Origin: Tahibacter soli
GTDB lineage: Bacteria > Pseudomonadota > Gammaproteobacteria > Xanthomonadales > Rhodanobacteraceae
Direction of reading: 5' to 3'
DNA: 64,000 nt
Assembly: GCF_025717065.2 (NCBI RefSeq)
Contig: NZ_JAOVZO020000014.1
Location: 124,001 to 188,000 of the forward strand
In this document: positions 39,110 to 48,300 of the stretch, piece after piece
Layout: each line of letters starts with the position of its first letter
Position numbering within the stretch: position 1 is the stretch's first letter
Notes under the pieces: generated by a model
Seen by the model: the letters and a program-made list of their open reading frames with translations, nothing else
Told to the model about the DNA's origin: nothing
Database searches by the model: none
Made by a program: the position numbers and the translations under genes

Positions 39110-41824
39110 ATGAGCCAGGATCACGACACGAAAGAACGCACTTCCTACAGCTACCGCCTGGGTACCGCCGAGTTCGACGAAGCGCGATTCGAGCTGCGTG
39201 TCGCGGGCCTTCCCGTCGACGTCGAGCGCCGCGCGCTGGAAGTGTTCGCGTACCTCCTGCGCCACGCCGGCGAGGTGGTGACGAAGGAGGAACTGCTGCG
39301 CGAGGTGTGGGCCGGGCGCATCACCGTCGAGAAGGTGCTGCCCAACGCCGTGAACAAGCTGCGCCGTGCGCTCGGCGAAACGAACGCCGAGCGCCTCGCG
39401 ACGATCGCGCGCGTCGGCTATCGCATCGACGGCACCGTCGAGCGCACCGCGGTCGGCCGCCAGCCGGCGAGCCAGCTCGAACTCGCGGCCGACGCGCCAG
39501 TACCGGGTCGCGAAAACTTCCGGCTGCAGCGCCAGCTCGGCAGCAACCGCGGCAGCGAGGTGTGGCTCGCCGAGCACGCCAAGACGCACGAGCGGCGCGT
39601 GTACAAGTTCGCCGCGGACGGCGAGCGCCTGCGCGCGCTCAAGCGCGAGGCGACGTTGTCGCGGGTGCTGCACGAAAGCCTCGACGATCGCCGGCACCTC
39701 GTCGAAATCATCGACTGGAACTTCGAGAACGCGCCGTTCTTTCTCGAGTGCGAGTTCGGCGGACAGAGCCTGCTGGAATGGTCCGACGCGCATCTCGCCG
39801 CGACCGGCGTGACCGAGCGCCTGGGCCTGTTCCTGCAGATCGCCGACACGGTGGCGGCGGCGCACGGGGTCGGCGTGCTGCACAAGGACCTCAAACCCGC
39901 GAACGTGCTGATCGAGCCCGACGGCGACGGCTGGCGCATACGCCTGACCGACTTCGGCAGCGCGCGCCTGCTCGATCCCGAACGGCTCGAAATGCTCGGC
40001 ATCACGCGCCTGGGCCTGACGCTGACGCAGAACCTCGCGACCGATCCGTCGTCCGGCACGCCGCTGTACGTGGCGCCGGAAATCTTCGAGGGCCACACGC
40101 CGACCGTGCGCAGCGACGTGTTCGCGCTCGGCATCATGCTCTATCAGATGCTCGCCGGACATCTGACCAAACCGATGGCGTCGGGCTGGGAAGCCGACGT
40201 TGCCGACGAACTGCTGCGCGAGGACATTCGCCTGGCGACCGACGGCAATCCGGAGCGGCGCCTGGCGAGCGCCGCCGAGTTCGCCGCGCGGCTGCGCCGG
40301 CTGGGCGAGCGCCGTGCATTGGCCGCGGCCGAGGCGAAGGCCGACGCGCAGGCGAAGGCCGCGCGCGACGCGCTCGCGAAAAGCCGCGCGCGCAAGCCGT
40401 ACCTGATCGCGCTCGTCGCCGCGCTCGGCGCCGGCGTCGTCGTGGTGCTCGGCCTGTACCAGATGGCGCTCAAGGCACGCAATGCCGCGCGGCAGGAACT
40501 CGACCGCGCGACGGCGATCAACCGCTTCTTGAACGAGGACCTGATCGGCCGTTCGAACCCGCTCGTCGTTGCGAAAGGGCAGAGCGCGTCGCTCAAGGAC
40601 GTGCTGCTCAACGCGCGCGAGCGCGTCGCGAAGCGCTTCGCGGCACAGCCGGCGACCGAGGCGTCGATACGCCTGAGCCTTGCGACGCTGCTCAACACGA
40701 TCGAACTCTTGCCCGAGGCCGACGTCGAGGCGCGCCGCGCGCTCGAACTGTACGAAACCGTCGAAGGCGCGAGCGACCGCGACGCGTTGAACGCGCGCGC
40801 ACTGGTCGTGCGCCTGCTCACGCGCACCGCGAAATTCGACGAGGCGAAGCGGGAGCTGACGAAGCTCGACGAACTCGCCGCGGCGGCGCCGAGCGAGCAC
40901 GCGCGGTATCTGACGGCGTCGACGTGGGCGATGTACTACATGAACCAACGCGAATTCCCGAAGGCGCTCGAACGGCTGCGCGTCGCGATACCCGCGCTGC
41001 GGCAGAGCGACCCCGGCAACGTTCCGGCGCTCGACGCGTTGCGCGTCGATCTCGTTCTCGCGCTGACGCAGACCGCCGACATCGCCGGCGCGCAGCGCGA
41101 AGGGCAGAGCCTCGTCGACGACATCGCGGCACGCGCGGACGGCAGCGAACTGCAGCTCGCGCTCGCGCAGTCGGCGCTCGCCAAGGCGTATGCGCTCGAC
41201 AACCAGCTCGACCGCGCCGAGCCGCCGATGCGCGCCGCGTACGACACGATCTCGCGGCTGCTCGGCACCGACCACACGCGCGCGCTGATGGTGCTGGCCG
41301 ACCTGTTCGACGTGGCGGCGCGCCGGCGCGATTTTCCGAAGGCGATCGACTACGCGCAGCGCGTGTACGAGACCGCGCGCGCGAAGTTCGGCGCCGAGCA
41401 CAATTCGACGAGCGTGATGCTCGGCAACTGGGCGCTGATCCTGTACGAAAGCGGCGATTCGAAGGCCGCGCTGCCGCGCATCCGCGAGGCGTACGAGCGA
41501 TTGTCGACGGCGCTGGGCGCCAAGAGCCCGCACGGACAGATGATGGGGTTCTGGCTCGCCGCGATCGAACTCGAACTCGGCAATCTTCCCCGTGCCGACG
41601 AACTGCTGCGCACGCTCGACGCGCCCACGCTCGAAACGGCGGGCAGCGACGGCATGTGGCAGGCGCGCCTGGACGCGCTCGGCGGCGTCCTGCTCGACAA
41701 GCGCGGCGACCATGCCGCCGCCGTCCCGCTGCTGCAGCGCGCATTGGCCGGCATCCAGCCGGGCGCCGCGCAGGAAAGTCTCGTCTATACGAACGCGAAA
41801 AAGGCGCTCGAGTCGCCGCCCTGA
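39110..41824 (+). CDS. Winged-helix DNA-binding / Ser-Thr kinase / membrane / TPR protein
   Basis: A 904-residue fusion. Residues 15-110 form an OmpR/CadC-type winged helix (DVERRALEVFAYLLRHAGEVVTKEELLREVWAG, then NAVNKLRRALGE and IARVGYRI). Residues 137-400 are a Hanks-type kinase: glycine loop LGSNRGSEVWLA, Lys166 in RVYKFA, catalytic Asp260 in VLHKDLKPANVLIE (HKD in place of HRD), Asp281 in LTDFGSARLLD, and the APE motif in YVAPEIFEG. An Ala/Lys helix leads to one membrane segment (430-452) and a periplasmic TPR region (about 520-900). It could sense through TPRs, phosphorylate in the cytoplasm and bind DNA from the membrane, as CadC does. The kinase residues look intact. It is divergent from TetR with about 180 bases between. 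Its exact role is unknown. Confidence 0.9.
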   Translation: MSQDHDTKERTSYSYRLGTAEFDEARFELRVAGLPVDVERRALEVFAYLLRHAGEVVTKEELLREVWAGRITVEKVLPNAVNKLRRALGETNAERLATIARVGYRIDGTVERTAVGRQPASQLELAADAPVPGRENFRLQRQLGSNRGSEVWLAEHAKTHERRVYKFAADGERLRALKREATLSRVLHESLDDRRHLVEIIDWNFENAPFFLECEFGGQSLLEWSDAHLAATGVTERLGLFLQIADTVAAAHGVGVLHKDLKPANVLIEPDGDGWRIRLTDFGSARLLDPERLEMLGITRLGLTLTQNLATDPSSGTPLYVAPEIFEGHTPTVRSDVFALGIMLYQMLAGHLTKPMASGWEADVADELLREDIRLATDGNPERRLASAAEFAARLRRLGERRALAAAEAKADAQAKAARDALAKSRARKPYLIALVAALGAGVVVVLGLYQMALKARNAARQELDRATAINRFLNEDLIGRSNPLVVAKGQSASLKDVLLNARERVAKRFAAQPATEASIRLSLATLLNTIELLPEADVEARRALELYETVEGASDRDALNARALVVRLLTRTAKFDEAKRELTKLDELAAAAPSEHARYLTASTWAMYYMNQREFPKALERLRVAIPALRQSDPGNVPALDALRVDLVLALTQTADIAGAQREGQSLVDDIAARADGSELQLALAQSALAKAYALDNQLDRAEPPMRAAYDTISRLLGTDHTRALMVLADLFDVAARRRDFPKAIDYAQRVYETARAKFGAEHNSTSVMLGNWALILYESGDSKAALPRIREAYERLSTALGAKSPHGQMMGFWLAAIELELGNLPRADELLRTLDAPTLETAGSDGMWQARLDALGGVLLDKRGDHAAAVPLLQRALAGIQPGAAQESLVYTNAKKALESPP

Positions 41825-41942
41825 CGCGCCGCGACGCGGCGTTACCCATCCGTTACCCCGCCGTTATCGGTCCGTGCCGACACGGCCCGTCTCCCGCGAC
41901 TAGAACGATCGCCAGCGATTCGATCGGTCAGGGGAGCGGAAC

Positions 41943-42323
41943 ATGCAACAACGGATTGCCGTCTTCATCGCGGGAGCGGCTCTGCTGTCTGCCGCGCCGC
42001 TCGTCTACGAACAGGTTCTCGTGTGGCGCAACGTCGCCGTCGACGGCGGATCGGGAGGCTTGCCGACCCGGCCGCCCGGTGTCGGCCGTACGCTCACCGA
42101 TATCACGCTCGGCGACGTCGGCGCCGACCTCGTCGGCCTGCGCATCGCGAACCGCCATACGTTCGACGTCCGGCCGGGATCGACAGGGACTCAACGCCTC
42201 CGTGCGTTCACGAATGTCCATGACGATCGGTACGGTGTGTGGCCGGACGAACAGCGCGCCTTCGTCGCGCAGGTCGGATCGCCGGCGTTGCCGATGGCGG
42301 CGACCGACGGCGCCTGGCGCTAG
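41943..42323 (+). CDS. Small membrane-anchored hypothetical protein
   Basis: A 126-residue protein with an N-terminal hydrophobic helix (MQQRIAVFIAGAALLSAAPLVY) and a polar extracytoplasmic part of about 95 residues without cysteines. GGGAGCGGAAC precedes the ATG. No family is recognised. Codon usage is normal for the region. It follows the kinase gene by about 120 bases in the same direction, with no overlap. Confidence 0.6.
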   Translation: MQQRIAVFIAGAALLSAAPLVYEQVLVWRNVAVDGGSGGLPTRPPGVGRTLTDITLGDVGADLVGLRIANRHTFDVRPGSTGTQRLRAFTNVHDDRYGVWPDEQRAFVAQVGSPALPMAATDGAWR

Positions 42324-42398
42324 CGCGGCGCGTGACGCCGCAACGACACGGCCGCGCGGCGGCGCGCGCGGATTCACGGCCTCTTGATGCACTTTTTT

Positions 42399-42404
42399 TA
42401 TAAT
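42399..42404 (+). promoter_or_regulatory. Consensus -10 element before the cysteine-rich protein
   Basis: A perfect TATAAT lies inside an AT island (about 42390-42410), which is very rare in this GC-rich sequence. It is 77 bases upstream of the ATG at 42481. A matching -35 is not clear (TTCACG at 20-bp spacing is the best). Confidence 0.5.
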
Positions 42405-42480
42405 TAAAAAGGGGGATTCGTAGAGGATGCCCGAACGCGGTCGCGCGGCAAACGGCATGCCGGCCGCCAGGAGATTCGCC

Positions 42481-42981
42481 ATGACCCGATCGTTCGTTCG
42501 TTGCTGCCTCGTGATCGTGCTGACATTGTTCGCGGCCGGCGCGTCGGCCAAGAAAGAGGTCGTCCGCCAGCTCGGCGGCGCGTGCGGCGAGGACGCCGAC
42601 ATCATCGCGCGCTGCGACGTCGGCCTCGAATGCAAGAACGGCAACTGCGCGATGCGCAGCTTCCTGTCGTCCGCGACCGTCGGCTGCAAGGGCGAGATGG
42701 CGAAGGTCGGCGTCGGTTCGAAGGAACTCGTCGCCGTGCACGACGGCTTCTGCTACATGGACGGCAAATGCGGCGGTCTGTACAACGCGGTGATGGACGC
42801 AACGCCGGTGACCGAGCGTCTGCTGGCGAAGGCGTCGGCGGGATCGGAGGCGTTCGGCGCGGAGCTGGCGAGCCTGTCCGATGCCGACAAGGCCAAGTTC
42901 AAGCGCGCCGAAGACATCTGCAATTCGTGCGCGCCGTATTGCGTGATCGGCTCGGGCTTTCTCGGCCGCGGCGGCTACTGA
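42481..42981 (+). CDS. Secreted cysteine-rich protein
   Basis: A 166-residue exported protein: signal peptide MTRSFVRCCLVIVLTLFAAGASA and ten cysteines in the mature part, spaced CGED...CDVGLECKNGNC...C...CYMDGKC...CNSCAPYC. This suggests up to five disulfides or a metal site. The CxxC pair in ICNSCAPYC is near the C-terminus, which ends GSGFLGRGGY. AGGAGA lies before the ATG, which is preferred over an ATG at 42427 lacking both a ribosome site and a good signal. No family is recognised. A strong hairpin follows the stop. Confidence 0.75.
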   Translation: MTRSFVRCCLVIVLTLFAAGASAKKEVVRQLGGACGEDADIIARCDVGLECKNGNCAMRSFLSSATVGCKGEMAKVGVGSKELVAVHDGFCYMDGKCGGLYNAVMDATPVTERLLAKASAGSEAFGAELASLSDADKAKFKRAEDICNSCAPYCVIGSGFLGRGGY

Positions 42982-42991
42982 GCGAACCTTG

Positions 42992-43019
42992 CGCGCGCAC
43001 CGGGCGGCCGGTGCGCGCG
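42992..43019. terminator. GC-rich hairpin after the cysteine-rich protein
   Basis: Twelve-base arms (CGCGCGCACCGG and CCGGTGCGCGCG) pair perfectly around a 4-base loop, 10 bases after the stop codon. There is no T-run, so it would be a Rho-aided terminator or a 3'-end stabiliser. Confidence 0.55.
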
Positions 43020-43123
43020 TGGCACGGACAGGTAGCGATACCGCGCGCAAGCGGAAGATCTGACAGGTAGGCACGCAGGCCGCGCGACCTAAGCTGGTTC
43101 CGTCTCATCAGGGGAGAACCGCC

Positions 43124-44500
43124 TTGTCCACGCCTATGCCCACGCCCGCCGCGCTGGCCGCGGCGCTGTCCGCCGTTGCGCCGCGCGCGCCGTCCGTGCT
43201 CGCCGCCGCGCCGGTGAACGCGTTTCCGCAGATACCGATACCGCCGTCGCTCGTCGCGATCGATCTTCCGGCCGACCAGTACCGGCACACCGGCGCGCCG
43301 ACCGAGTGGTGGTGGCACATCGGCACGCTCAGGGCCGGCGACCGCACGTTCGGCTTCGAGATCAACGCGGCGTCGTTCGAGGGCAATCTCGGCATCGGAT
43401 TCACGCAGATCATGCTGACCGATGTGGCCAACAAGGCGCACTACCAGCGCACGACGCCGTTCGCGCCGCCGCTGATGTTCAACAGCCTGTGGGCCGAAAA
43501 CGACCCGGTGCGCGACTGGTACGCGCAGCTCGGCACCGTCGACAACGTGCTGTCGGCCATCGCGCTGACGTCGCCGGGCAGCGGCTACGAGCCGGCCCCG
43601 AAAACCGCGCCGGCGGTGACGATCGAGGGCGGCGGCGGCGCCGGAGCGCTCGCTGCGGCGGTGGTCGCGGCCGACGGTTCGATCGCGCAGGTCGTGCTGC
43701 TCAGCCCCGGCGCCGGCTACACGGCTACGCCGACGGTGACGATCGCGCCGCCCGCGTCGGGCAACGACGCGACGGCGCAGGCGATCCACACTTATGTGAC
43801 GATGTCGGCGCCGTGGGGACAGGTGCTGTCGAACATGTCGGTCAAGGCGCTGCTGAACGATCAGAAGACCGGCACGCCGGTGAAGTTCGACCTCAAGCTG
43901 TCGCAGCTCGGTCCGCCGTTCTACGTGTGGGGTACCGGCGTCGCGCCGTCGGGCAAACCGGGGCCGCACCTGGAAGTGAACAATTACTATTATTCGCTGA
44001 CCCGGCTGCGCGCGCAGGGCACGATCACGCTCGGGGACGAGGTGTTCGACGTGACCGGCGTGACGTGGATGGATCACGAGTACGGCGCGTTCGGCAGCGG
44101 CGCCGGCCCGAAGTGGATCCTGCAGGACATGCAGCTCGACAACGGCGTGTGCATTTCCAATTCCGTGAGTCTCGCGCCCGGCGTCGACTTCGCGCTGAAC
44201 CAGGCGACGCCGAGCCACGCGACCGTGCAGTTCGCCGACGGCACGACCTACATCGTCGATTCGACGATCACGCCGCAGGGCGATACCTGGACGAGCTGCG
44301 ACAGCGGCAGGACGTACTACCTGACCTTGCTCGTGACAATCCCGCAGTTCGACGCGTGCCTCACCGTGACGAGCCTCGTCGACGCGCAGGAGTTTCCGGT
44401 GCCCGGCAATCCCGTGTACGAAGGCGTCGCGAGCGCCAGCGGCACGTTTCAGGGCTATGCTGTGACCGGTACCGCCTGGAACGAGCAGGCGCTGAGCTGA
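43124..44500 (+). CDS. CrtC/AttH-like lipocalin-fold protein with inserted GxGY repeats
   Basis: A 458-residue protein. Lipocalin-like hydrolase features of the CrtC/AttH group are present: PTEWWWHIGTL near the N-terminus, GVTWMDHEYG in the middle and GTAWNEQA at the end. CrtC hydrates carotenoids; AttH relatives have unknown substrates. Between the first and second halves sit two copies of a GxGY...P.VTI...A module (TSPGSGYEPAP and LSPGAGYTATP), normally seen in surface and phage structural proteins. The start is a TTG, chosen because GGGGAGA lies seven bases before it; the next ATG (43136) is badly spaced. No obvious signal peptide follows, though residues 8-30 are Ala-rich. The amidase gene follows 7 bases later, probably in one operon. 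Confidence 0.75.
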   Translation: MSTPMPTPAALAAALSAVAPRAPSVLAAAPVNAFPQIPIPPSLVAIDLPADQYRHTGAPTEWWWHIGTLRAGDRTFGFEINAASFEGNLGIGFTQIMLTDVANKAHYQRTTPFAPPLMFNSLWAENDPVRDWYAQLGTVDNVLSAIALTSPGSGYEPAPKTAPAVTIEGGGGAGALAAAVVAADGSIAQVVLLSPGAGYTATPTVTIAPPASGNDATAQAIHTYVTMSAPWGQVLSNMSVKALLNDQKTGTPVKFDLKLSQLGPPFYVWGTGVAPSGKPGPHLEVNNYYYSLTRLRAQGTITLGDEVFDVTGVTWMDHEYGAFGSGAGPKWILQDMQLDNGVCISNSVSLAPGVDFALNQATPSHATVQFADGTTYIVDSTITPQGDTWTSCDSGRTYYLTLLVTIPQFDACLTVTSLVDAQEFPVPGNPVYEGVASASGTFQGYAVTGTAWNEQALS

Positions 44501-44507
44501 GCGACGC

Positions 44508-45272
44508 GTGCTTGAAGATCGACGCCGCAACGCGGCCATCCTCGCCGGTGTCGCGCTGGTCGCCGCCGTCGTCGCGTTCGCGTGGCGACGGTCCGGCGGC
44601 GATGCGCCGCTGATCGCCGTCGACGTCGGGCACTCCGCGACGATCGGCGGCGCGGTCAGCGCGTCGGGCGTCGCCGAGTTCGCGTTCAACCGCGAGCTGG
44701 CGCAGACGATCGGCGACGCGTTCGCGCGCGACGGCATCGCGTTCGTGCCCGTGGGGCTCGACGGGTCGATGACCGACGTGAAGATGCGCCCGCCGTACGC
44801 GGCGTCCAAGCGCGCGACGTTCCTGCTGTCGATCCATCACGACTCGGTGCAGCCGCAGTACCTCGAAACGTGGGAGCGCAACGGCGGGCAGGGGCTGTAC
44901 TCCGATCGCTACTCGGGTTTTTCGCTGTTCGTCTCGCGCGGCAACGCGCACCTCGCAGAGAGCCTGGCGTGCGCGCGGTCGATCGGCGCCGCGCTGATCG
45001 CGGCCGGTTTCGCGCCGACGGCGCACCATGCCGAAGACATCGACGGCGAGCGCCGGACGTGGGCCGACGAGCGCAACGGCGTCTACTACTACGACAACCT
45101 GCACGTGCTGCGCGTGTCGGCGATGCCGGCCGTGCTGCTCGAGGCCGGCGTCATCGTCAACCGGCGCGACGAGGCCGTCCTGCGTACCGTTGAAACGCGA
45201 CAGAAAATCGCAATAGCGGCCGGTGCGGGTCTGCGGGCGTGCGGTCAGGTTCGGTCGAATCCGGACCGCTGA
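44508..45272 (+). CDS. N-acetylmuramoyl-L-alanine amidase (Amidase_3)
   Basis: A 254-residue zinc amidase that cleaves the bond between MurNAc and the peptide stem. An N-terminal membrane anchor (NAAILAGVALVAAVVAFAW) places the enzyme in the periplasm. Zinc and catalytic residues are in the expected places: His in VDVGHSATIGG, Glu in EFAFNRELA, His in LSIHHDSVQ, and the catalytic Glu in VLLEAGVIVN. There is no cell-wall-binding domain. It starts at GTG 44508. Its stop lies at the foot of a long hairpin. Confidence 0.88.
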   Translation: MLEDRRRNAAILAGVALVAAVVAFAWRRSGGDAPLIAVDVGHSATIGGAVSASGVAEFAFNRELAQTIGDAFARDGIAFVPVGLDGSMTDVKMRPPYAASKRATFLLSIHHDSVQPQYLETWERNGGQGLYSDRYSGFSLFVSRGNAHLAESLACARSIGAALIAAGFAPTAHHAEDIDGERRTWADERNGVYYYDNLHVLRVSAMPAVLLEAGVIVNRRDEAVLRTVETRQKIAIAAGAGLRACGQVRSNPDR

Positions 45273-45300
45273 CCCGCGCGGACGAACGTCCGCGCGGGTC
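45271..45300. terminator. Bidirectional hairpin between convergent genes
   Basis: A 30-base perfect palindrome with 14-base arms (GACCCGCGCGGACG and CGTCCGCGCGGGTC) separated by AA. It begins in the amidase stop codon and ends 8 bases before the nuclease stop. There is no T-run; it probably ends transcription from both sides. Confidence 0.65.
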
Positions 45301-45308
45301 GCAAGGCG

Positions 45309-48300
45309 CTACTCGATGTCGAACGACTGCAGCGACACCGGCGTCGACGTCGTCGCGGTCGCCGATTCGTTGCCCGGGGTGGGATCGGTCGTCGACGACG
45401 AGATCTGCGCGGTGTCGACGATCATCGTCGGCGGCAGGCCGATGTCGACGGTCACGGTCAGGCCGAACGTCGCGCTGCCCGGCGTGAACGCCGCGATCGT
45501 GCACGTGACCGTGCCGGTCGCGCCGACCGCCGGCGTCGTGCAGCTCCAGCCGCCCGGCGAGGTCAGTGACGTGAACGTCGTGCCGGTCGGTATCACGTTC
45601 GTCAGCGTCACCGCGTCGGCGCTGCTCGGCCCGTTGTTCGTCGCGACGATCGTGTAGGTGATCGGCTGGCCGTTGATCGCGGTCGGCGTCGACGCCGCGT
45701 TCGTGATCGACAGGTCCGCCGACGCGCCGACCGTCGTCGTCGCGGTTGCGCTGTTGTCCGCCGGCACCGGGTCGTTCGTGGCCGACGCCACGGTCGCGGT
45801 GTTCGACAGCACCGTGCCGGCCGCGGTCGCGGCGTCTACGGCGACGACGAGCGTGAACGCGGCGCTGCCGACGGCGAACGCCGGATTCGAACACGAGACG
45901 GTGCCGCCGCTGCCGACGGCCGGCGTCGTGCAGCTCCAGCCCGCCGCGCTCGACAGCGACACGAACGTCGTGCCGGCCGGCAGCGTGTCGCCGAGCGACG
46001 CGTTCGCCGCGACGCTCGGTCCGGCGCTCGTCGCGGTGATCGTGTACGTGAGGTTCGTGCCGGCGACGACCGGATCGGGCGTGTCGGTCTTCGTGACCGA
46101 AAGATCGGCCGAGGTCGATACCGTCGTCGTCGCGGTCGCGCTGTTGTTGCCCGGGGTCGGATCGGCCGTCGTCGACGTCGCGGTCGCGGTGTTCGACAGC
46201 ACGGTGCCGGCCGCGGTCGCCGCGTCGACGCCGACGACGAGCGTGAAGACGCTGCTGCCCACGGCGAAGTTCGCGTTCGTGCACGAGATCGCGCCGCCCG
46301 CGCCGACGGCCGGCGTGGTGCAGCTCCAGCCCGCCGCGCTCGACAACGACACGAACGCCGTACCCGGCGGCAGCGTGTCGCTCCACGCCGTGCCCGCCGC
46401 CGGATCGGGACCGGCGTTCGACACCGTCACCGTGTAGGTGAGGTTGTTGCCGGCCAGCACCGGATCGGGCGAGTCGGTCTTGGTGATCGCGACGTCGGCG
46501 ACCGTGAAGCCCGTCGGCTGGAAGTACGCGACGACCGGGTCGTGGTCGGAGACGCGCAGGCCGGTCGTGTTCGTATTGCGCTCGGTTTCGGGATAGTCCG
46601 CGCCGATGCGCGGATGCTCGATGCGGCGCGCGACGGTGTCGGTGACGAGGCCGGCGCTGACGAGCGCATGGTCGATGTTCTGCGCGTTGCCGTCGTGCAC
46701 GTACGAATAGCGCTCGGCGGCCGGCGGCGTGTTGACGAGGTTGGTCAGGTCCGGATTGAGCTGGTCGGTGCCGTCGCCGGTGTTCGGTGCGATCGGACAG
46801 ACCGCGCAGACGGCCGTCTGGTTGTCCGGCGACGGCGTGCCCGCGATCGTGCCGATCGTGTCGGCGAGGCCGTCGTTGAACTCGAACGCGTTCATGTCGC
46901 CGACGACGACGAGGTGCTCGCCCGGCGTCGCGGTGAGGCGCCCCTGCAAATAGGCGGCGAGGAAGTCGGCCTGCGTCTGGCGCTTGCGGCGCACGCGGTC
47001 GCCGGCGGTGGTCGGGCCGGCCGCGGCGGGGTCCTCGATGCCGATCAGCGAACGCAGGTGGTTGTTGACGACGACGACCGGGAACGACACGCCCGGCAGA
47101 CGGCTGACGGTCGCTTCGAGCACGAGCGGCGGACGGTCGTTGAAGAGGTCGCTCGCGCCGGTCGACGGATCGATCCAGGTCGCGTTGAGGCCGACCTGCG
47201 TCACCGCGGTGACCGCGACGCGCGGCGTGCCGCCGCCGACGTCGGCGGTCTTGACGAGGAAGCCGACGTCGATGCCGCCGACGTCGTTGCCTTCGAACAG
47301 ATACGCCACGTAGTTCGGATTCGGCTGCGACGCGGCTACCGCGTCGGCGTTGATCTGCGCGGCGAGCGCCTGCAGCGTCGAGAGGTTTTCCACTTCCTGC
47401 ACGCCGACGATGTCGGGCGCCAGCAGATGATTGCGGATCGCGATCGACGCCTTCTGCAGGCGGTTGGCGTAGGCCGCCGCCGTGAGCACCGGCTCGCTGA
47501 TCGCCGGATCGTTGACGTCGTCGAAGAAGCGCTGCAGGTTGTACGAGGCGACCGTGAACTCGCCCGGTGTCGCCGCGGCGACCGTGGTCGCGAGCGCGGG
47601 ACCGGGCGTGAGAACCAGCGTCTGCGTGCCGTCCGGATAGATCGCGTAGCCGCGGAAGCCGTAGTCGAGCGGACCGACCACCGGACCGACGACATCGCCG
47701 GTCTTCACGGTCAGCGACGGCTGCGCGTTGATCGTCGCGCTTTCGACGCGCACGCGCTCGGGGTTCGAATCCCAGCGCGGAATCGGCGGCACCGTGCCGA
47801 CCGGCGGCGGATTCGGCGCCTCGATGCCCGGTTCGCGGAACGGGCGCGGCACGCCGGTGACGACCGCGTGGAAGCGGCCGTTGCTCGTGCCGGTCGCGTT
47901 CGGCTCGTTGACGGTGCCGTCGCTCGGGCCGGTCACGGTCATCGACGCGGTGCTGACGCGCATGCCTTCGACGCGCTCGAGCTGGTCGTACGGGCCCGAC
48001 GGGCTCGGGAACGCCGCGGTCAGCGGCACCGCGGTCGGCAGCGTCTGGCCGGCCGGCAGGAGCTGGGCGACGGTCGGCGACGTCAGCTCGGTCACCGGCG
48101 GCTGCAGCACGTCGCTCGTCGGCACGAATTCGGCGACCGTGCCGGTCACCTGCACGTAGGCCGTGAAGGCCGCGGCGGCCGGCGGCGCGGCGCTCGTGAA
48201 CACGAAGATGCCTTCGGACGTCGCCGGGTCGGCGTCGACGTTGGCGTCGGGCTCCTGCACGAAGAAGCCGTTGGATTTCACGCCGGTGACGACGCCGCGC

